A DNA stretch of 41,482 nt, from contig JAGCXO010000009.1 in the NCBI GenBank assembly GCA_017961285.1, positions 1 through 41,482 on the forward strand. Direction: 5' to 3'. A model generated the notes under the pieces. The model saw only the letters and a program-made list of their open reading frames with translations. It ran no database searches and was not told the DNA's origin. Origin of the DNA: Alphaproteobacteria bacterium (lineage in GTDB: Bacteria > Pseudomonadota > Alphaproteobacteria > RF32 > CAG-239). A program made the position numbers and the translations under genes. Shown here piece after piece: positions 33,821 to 41,482 of the stretch (position 1 is its first letter; each line of letters opens with the position of its first letter).

Positions 33821-34581
33821 TGCCACACATCTATAACGCACCAAATCTTCCCCTTGTAAAACACGCCTTTTTCGGGCGCACCGGTGGCGTTTCTAAAGGT
33901 ATATTTAACAGCCTAAATTTCAACTATAAAGGCACCGATTTGCCACAAAATTTATCTCGCAATTTAGATATCGTCGGCGCATATTATGGCCTTTCCGGCA
34001 AAAAAATTATTCGCCTGTGCCAAAACCATACTTCAACTGCCGTTTATTTAGACAGACCCTCACAATACGAAATAGAAGCCGACGGAGTTGTAACCGACAA
34101 ACCGAACTTAATTTTAGGTATCACAACCGCCGACTGCATACCTGTTCTTTTAGCAGATTATAAAAACGGCATCATAGGAGCAGCCCATGCCGGTTGGCGC
34201 GGTGCTCTAAAAGGCATCATAAAAAATACGGTAACAACAATGATAAAATATGGAGCAAAGCCAGAAAACATTGCCGCTGCCACCGGGCCTTGCTTACAAA
34301 AAGAAAACTTTTTTGTTCATGATGACATGCGCAATCTTTTTTTGGAACAATCAAAAGACAATTCTGCATTTTTTACGCCGGTCGAAAACGGTCAATATCT
34401 TTGTGATTTGGAACAATATGTAAAGCATCAGCTCGAACAGTTGAACATCAGCAATATTTCTTTATCCGGCATAGATACATACAGCAACGAACAATACTTC
34501 AGCTATCGCCGATTTTGTCACTTAAAAATCATCAAACCTGGAGGAGGATTTGGAATTGAACTCTCAACCATTTGTCTGTAA
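33820..34581 (+). CDS. pgeF: Laccase-domain / purine nucleoside phosphorylase-like protein PgeF (YfiH, LACC1 family)
   Basis: This family was first described as multicopper polyphenol oxidase, and members including human LACC1 have reported purine nucleoside phosphorylase, adenosine deaminase and methylthioadenosine phosphorylase activity; PgeF has also been linked to peptidoglycan editing. The 253-residue product has the zinc/metal residues His70 (QNHTS), Cys106 (TADC) and His123 (HAGWRG), plus FFGRTGGVSKGIFNSLN. Its position behind cdd, PNP, deoC and deoA supports a nucleoside role, while the amidase gene after it supports the wall role. It starts on the last base of deoA and overlaps the amidase by 26 bp. 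Confidence 0.92.
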   Translation: MPHIYNAPNLPLVKHAFFGRTGGVSKGIFNSLNFNYKGTDLPQNLSRNLDIVGAYYGLSGKKIIRLCQNHTSTAVYLDRPSQYEIEADGVVTDKPNLILGITTADCIPVLLADYKNGIIGAAHAGWRGALKGIIKNTVTTMIKYGAKPENIAAATGPCLQKENFFVHDDMRNLFLEQSKDNSAFFTPVENGQYLCDLEQYVKHQLEQLNISNISLSGIDTYSNEQYFSYRRFCHLKIIKPGGGFGIELSTICL

Positions 34582-35290
34582 TGCCGCTCCGAGCATTCAT
34601 TATAACCAACGACAACATCCTATAGAAATGCTTGTTATTCACTCTATGGCACACAATGCCGTTGAAGGAATTGCCAGACTTAATGAATTAAAACTAAGCT
34701 CTCATTATATTATAGATTTTGACGGCACAATATGGCAATGCGTAGATGAAAAAAACCGGGCTTGGCATGCCGGAATAAGTTCTTGGCAAGGTTTAACCGA
34801 CATCAATTCTCGTTCAATAGGCATCGAAGTTTGCCACCGCTCTTTAGGTCAAAGCGCTTTTAATCGTCGGCAAATAAAATCCCTAATTTTGCTTTGCCAA
34901 AATATTATCAATCGCTGGCATATTTCGCCCGACAAAATTGTCGCCCACTCCGACATAGCCCCAAATCGCAAAGCCGACCCCGGCAAAGCTTTTCCTTGGC
35001 AAGAACTTGCCGCCAACAATATCGGTATTTGGTATGGTGCTCGTTTTTCTGAAGAAACAGATATAAAAAAGATGTTATCATTTATAGGTTATAACACCGA
35101 AACAGAGCAAAACATCTGTTGTTCAGCCTACGCATTTTGCCGCAGATTTTTACCGCGAAAAATAAAAACGATGCCCACAAGAAGATTGCTCGACAATCCA
35201 TACCCCAAAGAAAATATTGCTCTTTTGGAAGACAGCGAATTCATATCAGCATTACAAAATATTTATATGCAATATCAATTATATCGCTAA
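34556..35290 (+). CDS. AmpD/AmiD-like N-acetylmuramoyl-L-alanine amidase
   Basis: The enzyme would cut between N-acetylmuramate and the stem peptide. The 244-residue product has an amidase_2 domain: His29 (VIHSMAH), Glu91 (GIEVCH), His131 (IVAHSDI) and Asp141 (KADPG) form the zinc and catalytic set. No signal peptide is seen, so it acts on cytosolic muropeptides, as AmpD does. The last 80 residues include AYAFCRRFLP, a remnant of a peptidoglycan-binding repeat. The start is most likely TTG 34556, with GGAGG 8 nt upstream; TTG 34550 is too near. The 3' end lies 6 bp from convergent metG with no terminator. Confidence 0.86.
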   Translation: MNSQPFVCNAAPSIHYNQRQHPIEMLVIHSMAHNAVEGIARLNELKLSSHYIIDFDGTIWQCVDEKNRAWHAGISSWQGLTDINSRSIGIEVCHRSLGQSAFNRRQIKSLILLCQNIINRWHISPDKIVAHSDIAPNRKADPGKAFPWQELAANNIGIWYGARFSEETDIKKMLSFIGYNTETEQNICCSAYAFCRRFLPRKIKTMPTRRLLDNPYPKENIALLEDSEFISALQNIYMQYQLYR

Positions 35291-35296
35291 AAAATT

Positions 35297-36817
35297 TTAA
35301 GCCAACATCGGAAACAGCGGATCTCCTACCACAACACTGTCTCCATCCTTAAGAAGCAATGCCTCAAAATTAGCAACAAATTTTGGATTCGCAATTCCTA
35401 AAGATTTTTCGATTTTTTCTGCACTTGTCGGCGCCAACGGATAAATTGCCAAACCAATCAATCTCAATATTTCAAGAGTTGTATAAACCACCGCCTCAAA
35501 ACGTTCTTTTTTTTCAGGATTCTTTGCCAAAACCCAAGGCTCATTTGCCGCAAAATAAGCATTTGCCGCATCACCGGCTTTTACAATACCGTCAGCCAAC
35601 TCACTTATAGTTTCCAAACTCATCTCTTTGCTATAAATTTTTGCAAACCCATCGGCAATTTTCTCAACCAAAGCCTTATCTTCTGCATTCAAAACAGAAC
35701 ACGAAGGAATTTTTCCATCCAAATTCTTTTGCACCATTTTAAGCACGCGCATTTGCAAATTACCGATATTATTGGCCAACATTCTATAACCCTGTTTCAA
35801 CAAATCCATACTGATTTGGCTATCGCCGGACATTGTCATATTATTTATCAAATAAAAACGCAAAGCATCAACCCCCATAAGATCGATTACCTCAACCGGA
35901 TCAACGACATTACCCAACGATTTAGACATCTTAACACCACCTTCGCCAATCCAATAACCATGAATAAAATAATGACTAACAGGATCAACTCCCAAAGCAT
36001 GTAACATAATTGGCCAATAAATGCAGTGCGGTTTCAAAATATCTTTAGCAATCAAATGATAAGAATTTTGCCATCTCTTATCAAAATCCTGATTATGCCC
36101 GAAATTCAAGGTAGAAATATAATTCACCAAAGCATCAAACCAAATATATGTAACATAATCTTTATCAAACGGCAATTCTACACCGAGCCAAACCCTCGAC
36201 TTTGGTCGTGATATACACAAATCTTCCAAAGGTTCTTTCAACATGCCCAAAACCTCATGCGCATATTTTGCCGGCTGTATCCAATCGGGATTATTTTTGA
36301 TATAAGAAACCAACCACTCTCTATATGGCTCAAGTTTAAAAAAGTAATTTTCTTCGCTGATGGCTTTTGGAGCAACCTTATGGTCTGGGCAACAACCGTT
36401 TTCATCCAAATCCGTTTTTTTCTTAAATTGCTCGCAACCTTCACAATATAGACCTTCATAAGACTTTTTAATAATCAAACCCTTATCAAAAATCTTTTGC
36501 AAAATTTCCTGCACAATCTTTTTATGATTCGGATTCGATGTGCGCACAAAAAAGTCAAAGTCGATTCCCAACTTAACGAACAAATTTCTAAAATTATCAC
36601 TTCTTTCTTGCAAAAAAACTTCCGGAGCAAGCCCGCTGTCCTCAATGCTGTGCTGATTTTTTTGACCATGTTCATCGGTGCCTGTTGTATAATAAACATC
36701 ATTGCCCCGCATTTGCTCAAATTTCTTCATAACATCACCCAAAATAGACGTATATGCATGACCGATATGAGGCAGTCCGTTCAAATAGTAAATCGGGGTA
36801 GTGATATATTTTTCCAT
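35297..36817 (-). CDS. metG: Methionyl-tRNA synthetase
   Basis: MetRS charges initiator and elongator tRNA-Met. The 506-residue product is the short monomeric type, without the C-terminal dimerisation domain. HIGH is at 17-20 and KMSKS at 296-300. A zinc knuckle uses Cys125, Cys128, Cys142 and one of its neighbours (YCEGCEQ, GCCPDHK). The ending VVVGDPLFPMLA is conserved in this class. GGAGG lies before the ATG. The gene is a single unit on the minus strand, tail to tail with the amidase gene and head to head with the rimP operon. Confidence 0.96.
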   Translation of the reverse strand: MEKYITTPIYYLNGLPHIGHAYTSILGDVMKKFEQMRGNDVYYTTGTDEHGQKNQHSIEDSGLAPEVFLQERSDNFRNLFVKLGIDFDFFVRTSNPNHKKIVQEILQKIFDKGLIIKKSYEGLYCEGCEQFKKKTDLDENGCCPDHKVAPKAISEENYFFKLEPYREWLVSYIKNNPDWIQPAKYAHEVLGMLKEPLEDLCISRPKSRVWLGVELPFDKDYVTYIWFDALVNYISTLNFGHNQDFDKRWQNSYHLIAKDILKPHCIYWPIMLHALGVDPVSHYFIHGYWIGEGGVKMSKSLGNVVDPVEVIDLMGVDALRFYLINNMTMSGDSQISMDLLKQGYRMLANNIGNLQMRVLKMVQKNLDGKIPSCSVLNAEDKALVEKIADGFAKIYSKEMSLETISELADGIVKAGDAANAYFAANEPWVLAKNPEKKERFEAVVYTTLEILRLIGLAIYPLAPTSAEKIEKSLGIANPKFVANFEALLLKDGDSVVVGDPLFPMLA

Positions 36818-36930
36818 AGGTTCCTCCTAAATAAAAACTACAACAGTAGTATACGAACAATCAAACAATATCAATATTTTTTTGCAAAAATTAAAAAAAA
36901 TACTTTATTTTTTAAAAAAATGTGTTATAG

Positions 36931-36990
36931 GTTGACCATTCTTTCATGGTAACAACTTTTTGAAAGTGGGGCTCAACGCCCCGCTTTTTT
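36931..36990 (+). promoter_or_regulatory. rimP-leader-like attenuator
   Basis: The rimP 5' region has two hairpins. GTTG-ACCAT (36931-36939) pairs with ATGGT-AA-CAAC (36946-36956). Then AGTGGGGC (36965-36972) pairs with GCCCCGCT (36978-36985), 8 bp with a G-U, and runs into TTTTT. The second is an intrinsic terminator placed before the ATG, which fits the rimP-leader attenuator described in alphaproteobacteria. It could regulate the whole rimP-nusA-YlxR-infB operon. A promoter upstream is uncertain: TTGCAA (36882-36887) with TATTTT at 18 nt, or TTATAG (36925-36930). Confidence 0.7.
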
Positions 36991-37010
36991 GTTAGATACA
37001 AGGAGAATTT

Positions 37011-37508
37011 ATGCAAAACAAACACCCGTTGCACAATATGATTGAGCCGATTGTCAAAAATCTCGGATTCGAACTTGTGCGCATCTTGACCATCGGCAAT
37101 GTCAACCCGACATTGCAAATAATGATAGAACGGATTGACCGCAAAGATATTGTTGTTGATGACTGCGCCACAGTCAGCCGCGCCATATCTGCCATACTTG
37201 ATGAAAAAGATCCTATATCAGGAAAATATACTCTCGAAGTATCATCTCCCGGTCTTGATCGTCCTCTTACAACATTAGAAAATTTTGAACGCTTTTGCAA
37301 TTTTGAAGCCAAAATAGAAACTGACACCGCAATAGACAATCGCAAACGTTTCAAAGGGCGCATTCTCCGCGTAGAAAACAAAAATATAATTTTTTACATG
37401 GACGACAAAGAATGGATCATTCCATATGATGCCGTTTCAAAAGCAAAATTATTGCTGACAGATGAACTTATTGCTTCATCTCAGGCAGAAGAACAAGAAT
37501 TTAACTAA
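37011..37508 (+). CDS. rimP: Ribosome maturation factor RimP
   Basis: RimP helps assemble the 30S subunit. The 165-residue product has the RimP N-domain (IEPIVKNLGFELVRILTIGNVNPTLQIMIER) with VSRAISAILDEKDPISGKYTLEVSSPGLDRPL, the strongly conserved SSPGLDRPL segment, and a short SH3-like C-domain. AGGAG precedes the ATG by about 6 nt. It follows the attenuator at 36931-36990 and is first in the operon; nusA starts 16 bp after its stop. Confidence 0.96.
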   Translation: MQNKHPLHNMIEPIVKNLGFELVRILTIGNVNPTLQIMIERIDRKDIVVDDCATVSRAISAILDEKDPISGKYTLEVSSPGLDRPLTTLENFERFCNFEAKIETDTAIDNRKRFKGRILRVENKNIIFYMDDKEWIIPYDAVSKAKLLLTDELIASSQAEEQEFN

Positions 37509-37524
37509 CAACACCGAGGAAAAA

Positions 37525-39063
37525 ATGGAAAACATTGAAAATATGCCAAGACCAGAAATTGTAATGGTTGCAGATGCCGTTGCCAGAGAAAAAAACATTG
37601 ATAAAGAAGATGTTTTTACTGCTATGGAAATTGCCATTCAAAAAGCTGGACGCTCTCGCTATGGCTTTGAGCACGACATCAGAGCAACCATAGATCGCAA
37701 AACCGGAGCTATCAGCTTAGCCAGATATCGCCTTATTGTAAAAGATATTGACGAAGAAGGAGAGTTTACGCAAATCACCCTAAAAGAAGCTAAGCTTATT
37801 GATAAAAACGCTAAGATTGGAGAATATATAGTTGATCAACTGCCTCCGATCGACTTCGGTCGCGTTGCCGCCCAAACCGCAAAACAAGTTATTGTTCAAA
37901 AAGTTCGCGACGCTGAGCGCAACCGTCAATATGAAGAATACAAAGAAAAAATTGGCACTATTATCAACGGAACCATTAAACGAATTGAATTTGGAAATAT
38001 CATTGTAGATATTGGCAAAACCGAAGCCATTCTGCGTCGTGATGAAATAATTCCTCGGGAAAAATTCAAAAATGGCGACAGGATTCGCGCCTACGTCATT
38101 GATGTCCGTCGTGAAAACAAAGGTCCGCAAATTTTCTTGTCCAGAACTTGTCCAGCCTTTTTGGCCGCCTTGTTCACACAAGAAGTTCCGGAAATTTATG
38201 ACGGCATTGTATCAATTATCAATGTTGCACGCGATCCGGGTTCAAAAGCTAAAATCTCCGTAAAGGCAAACGATATGACCATCGATCCTGTTGGTGCCTG
38301 CGTAGGTTTAAGAGGTATCCGTGTTCAAGCCGTTGTTACCGAATTGCAAGGCGAAAAAATTGATATTATTCCATATTCCGAGGATAAGGCTCAATACATT
38401 GTCAGCGCTCTTGCCCCGGCTGAAGTAACAAAAGTTGTTATTGATGAAGAAAACAACCGCATAGAAGCTGTTGTTCCGCAAGAACAATTCTCTATTGCTA
38501 TCGGACGTAGAGGTCAAAATGTAAAGCTGGCTTCTCAACTCTTAAATTGCGACATTGATGTTCTGACAGAAGATCAAGAAAGAGAACGTCGTGCAAACGA
38601 AAACAAAGTCCGTTCACAACGCTTTATGGATGCTCTTGATGTTGATGAGATGATTGCCCATCTTCTTATCGCCGAAGGCTTTACCAATATTGAAGAAGTC
38701 GCAGGAGTTCCTTTGAGTGAGCTGGCGGAAATTGAAGGCTTTGACGAAGATGTAGCCACCGAACTGCAACAACGTGCAAAAGATTTTATTGCCAAACGCG
38801 ATGCCGAGTTTGCTAAAAAGAGTAAATCTCTTGGTATTGATGAAACCATCAAAACCGTTACCGGCCTTGATCAAGACTTAATTTTGGCCTTGGCTGAAAA
38901 AGGCATAAAAACTTTGGATGACGTTGCAGATTTGGCCGCCGATGAGCTGATAGAATTGTTGGGAGAAGATGCCCTTTCTATCGACGAAGCCAACAAAGTC
39001 ATTATGGCTGCACGTGAACATTGGTTTGAAAATGAGGGAAAAAATTTGGATGACAAACAATAA
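37525..39063 (+). CDS. nusA: Transcription termination/antitermination factor NusA
   Basis: NusA binds RNA polymerase and affects pausing, termination and antitermination. The 512-residue product has the N-terminal polymerase-binding domain, an S1 domain (GTIINGTIKRIEFGNIIVDIG), two KH domains (including AVVPQEQFSIAIGRRGQNVKLASQL), and two C-terminal acidic AR repeats with helix-hairpin-helix motifs (DDVADLAADELIELLGEDA), as in proteobacterial NusA. Start 37525 has GAGGA 4 nt upstream; the longer frame from 37462 lies inside rimP. The last 14 nt overlap the next gene. Confidence 0.96.
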   Translation: MENIENMPRPEIVMVADAVAREKNIDKEDVFTAMEIAIQKAGRSRYGFEHDIRATIDRKTGAISLARYRLIVKDIDEEGEFTQITLKEAKLIDKNAKIGEYIVDQLPPIDFGRVAAQTAKQVIVQKVRDAERNRQYEEYKEKIGTIINGTIKRIEFGNIIVDIGKTEAILRRDEIIPREKFKNGDRIRAYVIDVRRENKGPQIFLSRTCPAFLAALFTQEVPEIYDGIVSIINVARDPGSKAKISVKANDMTIDPVGACVGLRGIRVQAVVTELQGEKIDIIPYSEDKAQYIVSALAPAEVTKVVIDEENNRIEAVVPQEQFSIAIGRRGQNVKLASQLLNCDIDVLTEDQERERRANENKVRSQRFMDALDVDEMIAHLLIAEGFTNIEEVAGVPLSELAEIEGFDEDVATELQQRAKDFIAKRDAEFAKKSKSLGIDETIKTVTGLDQDLILALAEKGIKTLDDVADLAADELIELLGEDALSIDEANKVIMAAREHWFENEGKNLDDKQ

Positions 39064-39619
39064 TCCAAATAGAACTTGTCTTGTAACAGGAGAGGAAAAA
39101 CCGCAAGAAGAACTTTTGCGGTTTACCCTCACTCCTGACAGACAGGTTATTCCTGATTTCAAAAAAAGGCTTCCCGGAAAAGGTTTTTATATAACCAATT
39201 CCAAACAAATTTTAACCGAAGCCGTCAATAAAAATGTTTTCCGTAAATTCGGCAAACATACAACGACCGTTTCTAATTTAATTGAAATCGTCGAAAATAT
39301 CTTAAAAAACAAGGCACTGGATTCCATAAACTTAGCCAAAAAAGCAGGAGCACTGGTTGCCGGTTTTGATAAGGTAAAAGAAAAAATCTTGGCAAATAAA
39401 GTCGCTTTTATAATACAAGCAACTGACGCCGGCCGCGACGGCAAAAGCAAAATCGAAAATGCCGCCAAGGATATAGAAATTTTGACATTATTTAGTATTG
39501 AGGAGTTAGACAAGGCATTAAACAAAACAAACACCGTACACATAGCTCTGCTAAAAGGAGAAATGAGCACAAACGTATATAATCAATTACAAAAATGGCA
39601 AAATTTTATCAATTCCTAA
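39050..39619 (+). CDS. YlxR (DUF448) - L7Ae-type RNA-binding protein
   Basis: Two RNA-binding domains are joined. The N-terminal half is YlxR-like: NRTCLVTGEEKPQEELLRF, with the conserved Cys, and LPGKGFYITNSK. The C-terminal half is a ribosomal L7Ae/L30e-type domain: NLAKKAGALVAGFDKVKEKI, followed by AFIIQATDAG. This fusion is usual in alphaproteobacteria; in others YlxR and the L7Ae protein are separate. YlxR of other bacteria affects RNase P. The 189-residue product overlaps nusA by 14 nt, with only a weak Shine-Dalgarno, so translation is probably coupled. Confidence 0.9.
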   Translation: MTNNNPNRTCLVTGEEKPQEELLRFTLTPDRQVIPDFKKRLPGKGFYITNSKQILTEAVNKNVFRKFGKHTTTVSNLIEIVENILKNKALDSINLAKKAGALVAGFDKVKEKILANKVAFIIQATDAGRDGKSKIENAAKDIEILTLFSIEELDKALNKTNTVHIALLKGEMSTNVYNQLQKWQNFINS

Positions 39620-39637
39620 AAAGGAGAATAACTTAAT

Positions 39638-41482
39638 ATGACAGAAGATACCGCAAAATCAAAATTAACATTAACCGGCAAAACCCTAACATTAAAAGGG
39701 CTGGGAGATAAGAAATCTTCTAGTGATGGTAAAAAAGTTGTGCAAGTAGAAGTGCGCAAAAAAAGAGTTATATCCGCAAACACAACCTCTTCTGAAAAAA
39801 CAAAAGAATTGGATGCTGCTACACAAGCAAAATTAAAGCTCATAGCTGAAGCTAAAGAACATGATGCCAAACGACAAATTGAAGAAGAAGAAAAACAACA
39901 ACAACGTAAAAAAATAGAAGAAGAAGTTCGTATTGAAAGTGCAAAAAAAGAAGCTTATGAAGCACAAAAATTAGCCGAAAAACAACAAAAAGAAGAACAA
40001 CTTGCAAAAGAAAAAGCTGAATTAGAAGCATCATCTGCATCACAAATAGAATTTACCAATGACAAATCACCAAAAACAAAAGATCGTCATTCCAAAAACT
40101 TTAACGATTATGACGATGATGATGATAATTTTTCCGGCAAAAAATATAACCAAAACCACAATGAATCTTTTGATCAAGATCGCAAAAAAATAACCAAAAG
40201 AAGCTTTGAGCCGCAACGTCGAAACAACAAAGTAAGCATTCATAGCTTTAATACCGATGATGAGGATGACGATTATGGCTTTGGTGCTCCGCATCGCCGT
40301 TTCAAGAAAAAACAACCAAAACCGGTTGTTGTTCAACAGCCACAGGAAAAAATAATCAAAGAAGTTATCATTCCAGAGGTTATAACTGTGCAAGAGCTCG
40401 CTAACCGCATGGCCGAAAAAAGCGCCGAAGTAATTAAAAAACTTATGTCTCTCGGAGTTATGGCAACTATCAACCAAGCCATCGATGCCGATACAGCGCA
40501 AATTATAGTAGAAGAAATGGGGCACAAGTGGAAACGTGTAGCCGATAGCGATGTTGAAGATATTTTGAAAAACAACGAAGATAATTCACCGGACAAGCAA
40601 TTACCTCGCGCTCCTGTTGTTACCGTTATGGGACACGTTGACCACGGTAAAACATCACTTCTTGATGCTTTGAGAGAGACCAATGTTGCGGCAAAAGAAG
40701 CCGGTGGCATCACTCAACATATCGGTGCATACCAAATTGAAGTTTCCGGCGGCAAAAAAATTACCTTTATTGACACCCCCGGTCATGAAGCATTTTCCGA
40801 AATGCGCGCTCGTGGTGCAAAAGTTACCGATATTGTTGTTTTGGTTGTTGCCGCCAATGACGGCATAATGCCCCAAACAATCGAAGCTATTCGTCACGCA
40901 CAGGCTGCCGAAGTTCCTATTGTTGTTGCTATCAACAAAATAGACCTCCCCGGTGCCGATCCGATGAAAGTAAAAACTGCTTTGCTCCAACACGGTATCG
41001 CCGTAGAAGAAATGGGCGGTGAATGCCTTTGTGCTGAAGTCTCTGCAAAAAAACGCATAAACATCGAAAAATTGCTCGAAGCTATTTTATTACAGGCAGA
41101 AATCTTAGATCTCAAAGCCAATCCTTCTTGTAAAGCAGTCGGAACCGTAATTGAAGCCAAAATGGAAAAAGGTCGCGGATCTGTCGCAACTCTGCTTGTT
41201 CAACAAGGAACTCTGCAAATTGGCGATATAATAATTGCCGGCAAAGAATGGGGACACGTTCGCGCCATGTTCAACGAACACGGACAAAAAATTCAAGTTG
41301 CAGCCCCTGCCACACCGGTAGAAGTTCTAGGCCTGCAAGGCACTCCTGCCGCCGGCGACAACTTTAACGTTGTCGAAAGTGAAGGACAAGCAAAAGAAAT
41401 AACCGGCTATCGCATCCAAAAAGAACGTGATGCTAAATTGGTAAAAAGTGCAAAATCAGCCATGGAACAAATGCTTGATAAA
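39638..41482 (+). CDS. infB: Translation initiation factor IF-2, 3' end outside the window
   Basis: IF-2 is the GTPase that brings initiator tRNA to the ribosome. The visible 615 residues start with a long charged linker: a Glu/Gln/Lys-rich coiled region to about 130, then Asp- and Arg-rich patches with DDDD runs (150-225). The conserved IF2_N domain follows ([20 protein letters not shown], about 248-267). The G domain has G1 GHVDHGKT (332-339), G3 DTPGH (379-383) and G4 NKID (433-436). The beta-barrel domain II follows. The frame is open at the window end, so domains III and IV are not seen. AAGGAG lies 11 nt before the ATG. Confidence 0.97.
   Translation, partial: MTEDTAKSKLTLTGKTLTLKGLGDKKSSSDGKKVVQVEVRKKRVISANTTSSEKTKELDAATQAKLKLIAEAKEHDAKRQIEEEEKQQQRKKIEEEVRIESAKKEAYEAQKLAEKQQKEEQLAKEKAELEASSASQIEFTNDKSPKTKDRHSKNFNDYDDDDDNFSGKKYNQNHNESFDQDRKKITKRSFEPQRRNNKVSIHSFNTDDEDDDYGFGAPHRRFKKKQPKPVVVQQPQEKIIKEVIIPEVITVQELANRMAEKSAEVIKKLMSLGVMATINQAIDADTAQIIVEEMGHKWKRVADSDVEDILKNNEDNSPDKQLPRAPVVTVMGHVDHGKTSLLDALRETNVAAKEAGGITQHIGAYQIEVSGGKKITFIDTPGHEAFSEMRARGAKVTDIVVLVVAANDGIMPQTIEAIRHAQAAEVPIVVAINKIDLPGADPMKVKTALLQHGIAVEEMGGECLCAEVSAKKRINIEKLLEAILLQAEILDLKANPSCKAVGTVIEAKMEKGRGSVATLLVQQGTLQIGDIIIAGKEWGHVRAMFNEHGQKIQVAAPATPVEVLGLQGTPAAGDNFNVVESEGQAKEITGYRIQKERDAKLVKSAKSAMEQMLDK

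Noticed and set aside
39187..41296. Minus-strand ORFs opposite infB and the YlxR-L7Ae gene
   Set aside because: They are low-complexity complements of charged stretches and of the IF-2 GTPase domain, which is clearly coded on the plus strand.

Overview
The window looks like chromosomal DNA of a low-GC, Gram-negative alphaproteobacterium with a compact genome, perhaps one of the AT-rich animal- or gut-associated lineages. The evidence is a Kdo gene (kdsB), an AsmA-like giant protein, an alphaproteobacterial-type YbjN protein, a rimP-nusA-YlxR/L7Ae-infB operon with a rimP-leader-like attenuator, and the SLT and AmpD-like cell-wall enzymes. The species assignment is inference. No phage, transposon, CRISPR or plasmid gene is visible; this is housekeeping DNA with a few unusual small loci.

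Layout. 1-4.2 kb: a possible partial Cys-rich ORF running off the left edge through a (TG)8 tract, kdsB and queA diverging from one shared promoter core, a membrane protein with a degenerate GGDEF-like domain, and lgt. 4.4-9.4 kb: ybjN-uvrB on the plus strand, facing a minus-strand S66 peptidase / DUF2157 / GDYXXLXY-like cluster. 9.4-18.9 kb: an S10-spc ribosomal protein cluster on the minus strand, rpsJ to rplO, 21 genes, closed by a strong terminator directly after rplO and without secY, adk, rpsM, rpsK, rpoA or rplQ; no tuf lies directly upstream. 19.1-21.6 kb: acyl-ACP thioesterase, SLT transglycosylase and an N-formylglutamate amidohydrolase-like gene, with an intergenic region packed with inverted repeats. 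21.7-25.4 kb: tRNA-Val(GAC), a two-gene hypothetical cassette behind a near-consensus promoter with a palindromic operator-like site, ychF, pth, rplY (short L25), and a protein built from four 27-residue repeats. 25.4-30.5 kb: a divergent galU and a 1338-residue AsmA-family protein with a long charged C-terminal extension. 30.6-35.3 kb: a nucleoside-salvage operon (cdd, PNP, deoC, deoA, pgeF) ending in an AmpD-like amidase. 35.3-41.5 kb: metG (minus), then the rimP-nusA-YlxR-infB operon, cut by the window edge inside infB.

How it works together. Many genes are coupled by 1-26 nt overlaps. Several convergent pairs overlap or nearly touch at their 3' ends. The nucleoside operon would deaminate cytidine, phosphorolyse purine and pyrimidine nucleosides and feed deoxyribose-5-phosphate to acetaldehyde plus glyceraldehyde-3-phosphate; PgeF next to these enzymes fits the nucleoside activities reported for its family. 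The most original signals are the 27-residue repeat protein, the palindrome-controlled hypothetical pair, the dense palindromes before the SLT gene, a recurring TTGCAT-like -35 box, the shared -10 of kdsB/queA, and hairpins in the wide gaps of the ribosomal cluster. No clearly new multi-gene defence or mobile system was found.
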